The position numbers were made by a program, and so were the translations under genes. The notes below the pieces were generated by a model. That model was given only the letters and a program-made list of their open reading frames with translations. It was not told the DNA's origin and did not search any database. Positions 57,745-64,000 of a DNA stretch of 64,000 nt are shown here, piece after piece. Location: contig NW_020312785.1 in assembly GCF_003265705.1 (NCBI RefSeq), positions 19,620,968-19,684,967 of the forward strand, given 5' to 3'. The stretch comes from Callorhinus ursinus (lineage: Eukaryota > Chordata > Mammalia > Carnivora > Otariidae). How positions within the stretch are numbered: the stretch's first letter is position 1; each line of letters opens with the position of its first letter.

Positions 57745-58190
57745 TTGTTTGAATCGCCTCCTCTTCACTTAATTGGCGAATGAGGGATTCCCACCCTAGG
57801 GTTATGGTTATGTCCAGACACACAACACTCAACCCTGGACAGATGAGGTAGCCAGCCGTTTATTAGTCACATATACTCCCAATCTGGGGGAGGAGGGCGC
57901 CGCATGCCATGGCCATGTGGAGGTTGCACCTGGGAGTGAGTAAATGACCAGGAGCTGTAGGAGGCTGGCCTTGTAGGATCAAGTATCTGCTTCCCACAAA
58001 GGAATATAATTGTCTTGTTTGAACAATTCACTGTCTGGCAGGGAACTGAAACCTGCTACTCAGGGATAAGCAGGGACTGTACCTGGTCTCCCCAGTAAGG
58101 AGGGTTGTTTTTCTAGGGGACCTTCTTTGCAGGAGCCGAGTGAGGAGGGGAACTTGCAGTTAGGCCATTCGAGGCCCTCCCAACTTTAGC
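57745..58190 (-). repeat. probable endogenous-retrovirus LTR, minus strand
   Basis: On the minus strand GTGACTAATAAACGGCTGG offers a polyadenylation signal, followed by a C/T-rich region. GC content and CpGs (GGGCGCCGCATGCC) exceed the surroundings. Borders and target duplication were not found, so the call is tentative. No viral gene is present. Confidence 0.4.
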
Positions 58191-58850
58191 AGATGTCAAG
58201 CAGCAAGTAACACTGAACTTTCTTTTCAGGCCAGACAGTACGAGGATGTGTAAAGATTTTTGTTAATTCTAAAGCGAAATGATAAGTATTAAGAGGACCA
58301 TATTTAAATAAAATATGCATAACTTTTATCAGTGAGAAATACAGACTACTTTTTTTGGAATAACATGTCAGGAGACACATGATATCAAAATCCAGTAGAA
58401 ACTCTTTTGTTTGGATAGAAAGAGCTGGATGAAGTTTAGATCCTTTCCGTTTTAAGGTTTTATGACTTTTTTTTTATCACCTGACTGATAGATATTATTT
58501 ATCTTTCTCATAGATTTCATTTATATTTTTTTCTGGTTTTAACTTCCACTTTTGTTTTAAGCTCAGCAGATCAGAAATAGATACAAGGTTACTGGCATAT
58601 AACTTCACAAAAATATTTTATTGATTGCTGTATTCCTATCACCTAAAAGATTTCTGGTTATATAGTAGATTTTCAATAAATATTTGATTACAGAATAGCT
58701 GAGAATATAGCTTACCAGGGTTTACATAACTCAGAAGGAGAGGCTGCATCCCACTGGCAGATGATGCTAAACTATTAGGGACTGTTTCTTTCAATTCATG
58801 GGAGGTTCAACAGTTCTCTGACTTGAGGATACCTCAGCAAGATGCGCTGA
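58191..58850. other. unassigned AT-rich sequence
   Basis: TTTTCAATAAATATTTGATTAC near 58670 resembles an L2 tail. No gene. Confidence 0.35.
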
Positions 58851-59122
58851 ATCAAGCGACACGCAAGGGTGTTCCACAGTGTGAACGTGAGGCAGTTTGT
58901 AAATGAGTGTTGTTGAAACCTTCTCCCGGGTTAAAAAGTCAGGTGCTTGTTTATGGTGTTACTCAACACATCTTTCTGACACACCCAAACTTCTGTAATT
59001 ACCCATATCACTAAACCCCTAATGAGGACTGTACACGACCACTCAGAGCTGATGACATTGGAGAGAGGCTGCAAGAATCCCACGCTTGAGAAGGAAGTCG
59101 GAGGCTATGTGCTCCAGTCTGT

Positions 59123-59141
59123 CCAGCAGAGGGCGATGGTG
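59123..59141 (+). promoter_or_regulatory. CTCF-like motif in a CpG-rich patch
   Basis: CCAGCAGAGGGCGATGG fits the CTCF consensus CCASYAGRKGGCRSY apart from one position. It lies in 58,850-59,270, where roughly 18 CpGs cluster. An 80-codon plus frame and a 125-codon minus frame overlap it and neither is recognised. Occupancy is unknown. Confidence 0.5.
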
Positions 59142-59270
59142 CACCTCTGCAAAGACCAGGGCTCCCCCGCCCCCGGACGCATGGGGATGGTCAGCACGAT
59201 GCGCCGGGCCTGTGTGGACCTGACGAAAAAGAACGCTGCAAAAATATTTCACGCAGAAAGGTAGTGAGAC

Positions 59271-59594
59271 CACCTGATACAAATGCAATGCCATCTTGCA
59301 GAAGTTATGGGTACCGAGTGAACAGTCTAAGTCACTCACAAATGTATGAAGTGTTAGAATTTTACTTCCATGTAAAATAAAACAAAAACACTTCGGTAAA
59401 CTATCATCCCTGAGGGCCAATACCTTACAAAGCTCAATTAGAAGAACACTGAGTACTCCAAATCAAGACAAAGAATGAATGTACAAAGTCTAAAGATGCA
59501 CCTAAAGATAATCTTAATTATTTTTCTAGCTTCTAACAATGATTGATAAGAATATTAATAACAAACATATCTAGTGCCTTCAAGTTTCCCAAAC
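59271..59594. other. unassigned sequence
   Basis: No gene or repeat recognised. Confidence 0.4.
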
Positions 59595-59770
59595 ATAGAC
59601 TCACATTATTTTAAACATATCAACCTGTAAGGTAGTTAAAACTTTCTACTTCTGTTTTACATATAAGACACCTATGGTATAGAACACTGAAGTGATTTAT
59701 TTCAGGACACTGAGCTAGATGGATTAGAGCCAGTTATTCTGAATACAAATCTGTTTCTGTTCATCTTCTG
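59595..59770 (-). repeat. MIR relic, minus strand
   Basis: ACTCACATTATTTTAAACATATC, ACCTGTAAGGTAGTTAAAAC, TTCTGTTTTACATATAAGACAC, GGACACTGAGCTAGATGG and TTAGAGCCAGTTATTCTG follow antisense MIR. Confidence 0.55.
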
Positions 59771-61179
59771 TACTTACCTATGGCACTCCCCAAGTGCATA
59801 CCACTTACTAAACACATTATATTTATCCTTCCTTAGCTTACTTTTAACCAAGGACATGTTTTTCTTATAACTATTAGATCATTTCACCAATCCTAACTTT
59901 GATACATACTCTGCTTGGGTCCTGAAATGTTAAATGGCCCTGCAAATGTAAATTCAGAATAAAAGGAGTGAAGTTTTCCAAAGGGCAAGAAATATTCTTT
60001 GTGCAAGAACAAAACACTATTTCTAGATATAGCTAGACATTTTTTAGTACTTTAAGAGACACAAAGCATCGTTGGAAATGAGAAGATAATGGTGACATTA
60101 GGGAAGTTTCATGCTCCCCAGTGATACTTCATTTCCTTTTCTGAGGATGAAGAGGAAGATGAGTTCTCTGGGGCAGCTTCTAACAAGCCCACGGCAGTAT
60201 GACATTGCTGAATGCTTCTCCTGACTTCCATTTTTTCAGGGTAGTGACATCTGTTTGGCTTCTCCCACCGGACCCTGCAGTCGTCTGCTACCCTACGGCA
60301 AAATCTGGTTTATCACAGTGAGGGAAAAATGTGTTCTGTGACTTAGCATTTACATTCTGCCCTAGTGTTGCTGGGCTCCACCATCAAAAAAAGTCTCTCC
60401 TGGAGACTCCTTTCCCCAACACCGGAAACTACGCAGCATTTGAGTGTCTATTTCCTTGTGAGTACCATGTGTCCCTCTCCTTCCATCGGGACTAGATCTT
60501 GATCAAGCATGACCATCTAACAGGTGAGTTGCTCTCTAGGCTATCAAAAGCTCAATTGCATAGGTGGTTTGGATTTGTGTCCAAATATATGTTTATTAGT
60601 AACTGAATTTTTTAATTGAGATTTTACAACAACAAAGAAGATGACTTGAGAATGACTGAACTCATAATGTAGAAGGAATCATATTTTATTTATTATAGTA
60701 TCTGTATAAAATGTATACATATAAATACCTAGAAAGAGTGCTCAGCTATAATTAAAAGGAGATCCTTGGGGTTCCTACCATTCTTTTCTAGCTATGAACA
60801 ACTAAAGGAAAAAATATAGCCCAGCTTTGATCCTGATTCTCTTATTTTGTCATTACTTGGATTTTTGCCATTAGTTGACTTGCTCTGTGCACCCTTTTTA
60901 AAAGTTAATCAGCCTTAGTGTGGTCATTTCCTTGAATAAAGACAGATGTGCTAATGGAAAGAATTTTTAGTCTCTCTGCAATCATTTGAAGTTCAGACTT
61001 TAAAATATAGCCTTTTTCAGCTGAATTGCCACAGCTTGTATTTCTGTCCTTATTCACTGCTGTACATAGATCTGCAAGGGCTAGAAACATGTTACTGCTC
61101 CATTTGTATAATATGCATATTGTAGCTCTTGATTATAGAATTCTTCTATAATCTTCCAACCTTCTAATCTCTAGTAGCC
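59771..61179. other. unassigned sequence
   Basis: No gene or confident repeat seen. Confidence 0.4.
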
Positions 61180-61350
61180 CCTCAAAATTGGAATTAGGCA
61201 CCAGCTTATGCTTGCTCATAGCACACTGTACTTGTCCCTTATCAAACTGTACTCCCAGCACTTATCAAACTGTATTCTAATGGTCTATCTACTTATTTCT
61301 ATTCTCCATTGGATTGCAAGCTATCTTTATTTGTTCATTAATGCAACCTG
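61180..61350 (+). repeat. L2 3'-region relic, plus strand
   Basis: AGCACACTGTACTTGTCCC, CACTTATCAAACTGTATTC, TTGGATTGCAAGCTATC fit sense L2. AGCACTTATCAAACTGTA-like words appear twice in tandem (61236 and 61258). Confidence 0.5.
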
Positions 61351-61384
61351 TGAGTTCATCATTTACTCATGGCTTCATACATCC

Positions 61385-62085
61385 CTATTGTTGAGTATCT
61401 ACTGCGTGCTAGATACATTTCTCTCTCTCTCTCTGTCTCTCTTTCTCACAATCAAAGCAGACATTTTTCTTCATTGAGCTTATAGTCTAATAAAACAGGC
61501 AGACATTAATCAAATGATCAAACAAATAAAATGTATAATCATCAAATGTGATGAAAGAAAGAAAAGTATACAGTGCCATGAAATTAATTAAACTGGTCTG
61601 GGAGTGAGAAAGGTGGTCAGAGAAAATTTCTCTGAGAAAGTGACTGAGAGTAAATCAGAGGGACAGCTGGTAAGAAGCGTTCCAGGCTACAAAGCAACAT
61701 GCTCCAAGTTGCAAGGCAGAAAAAAAATGGGAATGTTTGAGAAATGAAAGAAAAGCCTTGTGGTTGAGTGAAGGGAGGGGCAGCAGTAGATGAAGCTGGA
61801 TAAGTAGGGATGGGATGCAGTGTGCAGGACCTTGGAAGCCATTTTCGAGGTGTTGGCTTCTATCTTCAGAACAAGGACAATCCAGGGGTGAATTTTAAGC
61901 AGGGGAATCACATGATCCGGTGTGAAATTTGTCTGGCTCTAGTGTGGAGAATGAATTGGATGGGATAGGAGCAAATATAGAGAATTACTTGGGTGGCTCC
62001 TGCAACAACCCAGGCAAGAGATAACAGAGTTTAGACTGGGCTAGTAGCAGTAGAGACGAATTAGAGATTATCAGAATGATGAGGT
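61385..62085 (-). mobile_element. L2 LINE copy, minus strand, nearly continuous
   Basis: GAGTATCTACTGCGTGCTAG, a CT run (61420-61447), TTGAGCTTATAGTCTAAT, GAAGCGTTCCAGGCTAC, ACCTTGGAAGCCATTTTCG, AAGCAGGGGAATCACATGATC, TGTCTGGCTCTAGTGTGG, ACAACCCAGGCAAGAGATAAC follow antisense L2 for about 700 bases. It meets the plus-strand L2 end at 61350 tail to tail. Confidence 0.8.
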
Positions 62086-62164
62086 GAAACTATGTCCATG
62101 TAGCTTCCAGCAAAGTGGAGGAAATCTTTCCAGAAGGGAATGGTTATGAGTGATAAACATTACT

Positions 62165-62260
62165 TAGTTTCCCCACTGTGTCCTGGTCACCACGGCATCC
62201 TCAGCACCTGGCACAAATGTATGGCATATGGTGAGTGCTTGATACATGTTTGTTCAGAGA
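62165..62260 (+). repeat. L2 3'-tail-like relic
   Basis: CACTGTGTCCTGGTCACC, TCAGCACCTGGCACAAATG and TGAGTGCTTGATACATGTTTG fit an L2 tail. Confidence 0.5.
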
Positions 62261-63699
62261 AAGACAAAAGAAAGGAAGAAAAAGAAAGAATGAATAAACT
62301 TTCCAAGCCTTTAGTGGAAAGAAAAAAAATCTCTGATTCTTCTCTACCACTCAAAATGCAGAAATCCTTTGCTGAGCTTTGATAGAAAATAGCTTTAAAA
62401 CTGAATGTAGTTTGATGATTAATTGACTGATTTGTGTAATGACTACTTCCAGTATCGGGCTGAAAAGGATACTGAGGCCTGCTCTGGGATCTGTGAAAGA
62501 AAGAACCATGTTCCTTTAATGCTGTCTGCTATTGATATGCAGAATAGAGAAGGGGATGGAATGAGCATCACATACAGCATCTTTTATAAATTGTTATAAT
62601 CACCTATGCTGCATTGTGACAGAGTCTGTCTACCATCTCTGAAAGTTTTTGTTTACTTTTTAAAAATCTGTTTACTTATTTTTTGCCTAACTATACTTGT
62701 ATTATATGTGCTCAGATATTTTGAGCTACACACACATTTTGTTATTGTTGTTTTTGTCCCAACTAGAATTATCACTATTAAGAACATGATAGTTCAGTCT
62801 ACATCAATGACTTTCTTTTTGACCACATTATCTGTTGCATTATCTTATAACAGATTTAAAAAAATGGTTAACTCATTTTTTCCAAGTGAAAATAGTAAAT
62901 TGGGACAGATTCAAGGATCTCTGAACTTTTATTGCTTTCCAAAAGTACTATTTTTGGATTGAGATCAACACCTATTTGTTCTACAATCCTACCCCACTAC
63001 TGAGCCCCCTTTCCCAACCCTTTTCCTACCTCCATAAAAACTTCTACTTCACCAATGATCTAAACTTAACTCCTCTCCCTATAGTATAGAGATTCTCAAT
63101 CCTATTCCATAGACAGAAAACCCCTATGAGTGCTGAAAAAGGTGTTTTTTTTTTTCTTTCATTTTGTGTCTTCAGGGATCTCTAAAGAACTGAGTGTGTA
63201 TTTGGCCCTTAAAAGTTCAGAAGTTCAGACAGCCATCTGAACCTTTGACTACATTCTATCAACATAGCTAACATCCAGTGTTAATTCCCTCTGTCATTAA
63301 AAGATGACATTAATTGCTCCCAAATTTCCAGATGCAAGAAGACTAAGAGAAGCATGCAAAACTAATTCCCATCAGCCCCCGAATACCAAAACTCAACAGA
63401 AAATCCCAGGAGAAAATCATTAAGTCCTTGGCAGCCTTCATTTGCCCCAGTGCAACAATGTTGAGAGTAAAATGATGAAATTCAGGGCAAAAATATGCCA
63501 CCATACTGCTCCTGCTTGGGGCTATACTGGTAATTCAACAGTTCAGAAGAATAACAGTGAATGAAAATTTATTTGAATAAGAAATAGAGAAAATACATGT
63601 GAAGTAAAATGTAAAGAAACCATGCTAAAACCTTCTGGTGCTTACCCTTATCTGGTTATCCTCCTCTTCCTGCCACAAAGGGGGAAATCACATTTCTCT
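62261..63699. other. unassigned AT-rich sequence
   Basis: No gene. The 118-codon plus frame at 62606-62962 is hydrophobic and T-rich, as expected by chance in such DNA. Confidence 0.4.
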
Positions 63700-64000
63700 G
63701 CCCTTACCAACAGGCTGGACCATGTGACCAGTTCCTGGAAAAATATTATAAGAAGATGGGATATGTGTTTTCACTTCCAGGCCAGAGCATTTAATTGCTG
63801 CTGTGAGCATTCTTTTTCTGTGCTGCGCTGACCAAGAGATTTCAGGCTCCAGATGACACGGCTACAGAATGGTGGCGACTAGATCACTGGAGACCACTGA
63901 GTGGCTGCTATGGGCAACAGTTGCTCTAGAGAGTCATCAGAAAATCATAGCAGGGTTTACATGCGCAAGAAATAAATGTCTGCTGTGTTAAACCACTGAG
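63700..64000 (+). repeat. LTR-like relic cut by window edge
   Basis: GCTGGACCATGTGACCAG, TTTTCACTTCCAGGCCAGAGC, and the ending AAGAAATAAATGTCTGCTGTGTTAAACCACTGAG resemble the 3' part of an old mammalian LTR whose end lies beyond the window. Confidence 0.45.

Noticed and set aside
62606..62962. 118-codon hydrophobic frame
   Set aside because: T-rich DNA gives Phe/Leu/Ile runs by chance; no homology recognised and no gene context.
1..64000. A novel multi-gene system (defence island, operon, biosynthetic cluster)
   Set aside because: The window is repeat-rich mammalian intergenic DNA. I found no set of genes that could form such a system.

Overview
This window is a gene-poor stretch of a mammalian nuclear genome, most likely from an arctoid carnivoran (bear, panda, seal or mustelid group). 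The evidence is ten copies of a tRNA-derived carnivore SINE. Their head reads like GGGYGCCTGGGTGGCTCAGT, and they end in a CT-rich body and an AAATAAATCTT-poly(A) tail. This form fits arctoids better than the dog or cat versions as I remember them. Base composition is AT-rich and CpG-poor, with a 10-N assembly gap at 17,628-17,637. I found no protein-coding gene, no intact RNA gene and no bacterial-type feature. Every open frame is short, and most of the longer ones lie in old LINE sequence.

Layout. 0-4 kb: an unassigned old repeat split by a SINE, then two more SINEs. 5-8 kb: relics of an old L1 3' end and L2, interleaved. 8-14 kb: two more copies of the unassigned repeat family and a plus-strand L1 fragment of the ORF2 endonuclease region. 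14-26 kb: MIR, simple repeats, two SINEs, an LTR at 21.1-21.6 kb, and long unassigned stretches. 26.5-28.9 kb: a 5'-truncated L1 with its target duplication still visible. 29-35 kb: a SINE with an odd 5' extension, L1 and L2 ends, a minus-strand solo LTR, and two stretches that look like conserved regulatory sequence. 35-39 kb: a large L2 tract broken by an MLT1-type LTR. 39-48 kb: L1, LTR, L2, a hAT-type DNA transposon with a perfect 8-bp target duplication, and a long antisense L2 interrupted by a SINE. 48-51 kb: the most unusual part, with a CR1/L3-like relic, a G-rich run, a CpG-enriched patch, a TG repeat and AT-rich sequence with developmental-type motifs. 51-64 kb: MIR, a MER20-like element, an ERVL-type LTR followed by a primer-binding-site remnant, SINEs, L2 pieces including an endonuclease-domain relic, a CTCF-like motif in a CpG patch at 59.1 kb, and an LTR at the right edge.

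No genes act together here. The best reading is intergenic or intronic DNA whose possible function is regulatory. The candidates are 30.98-31.40 kb, 33.09-33.49 kb, 48.2-50.96 kb and 59.0-59.3 kb. All repeat family names come from remembered consensus sequences, not from a database search.
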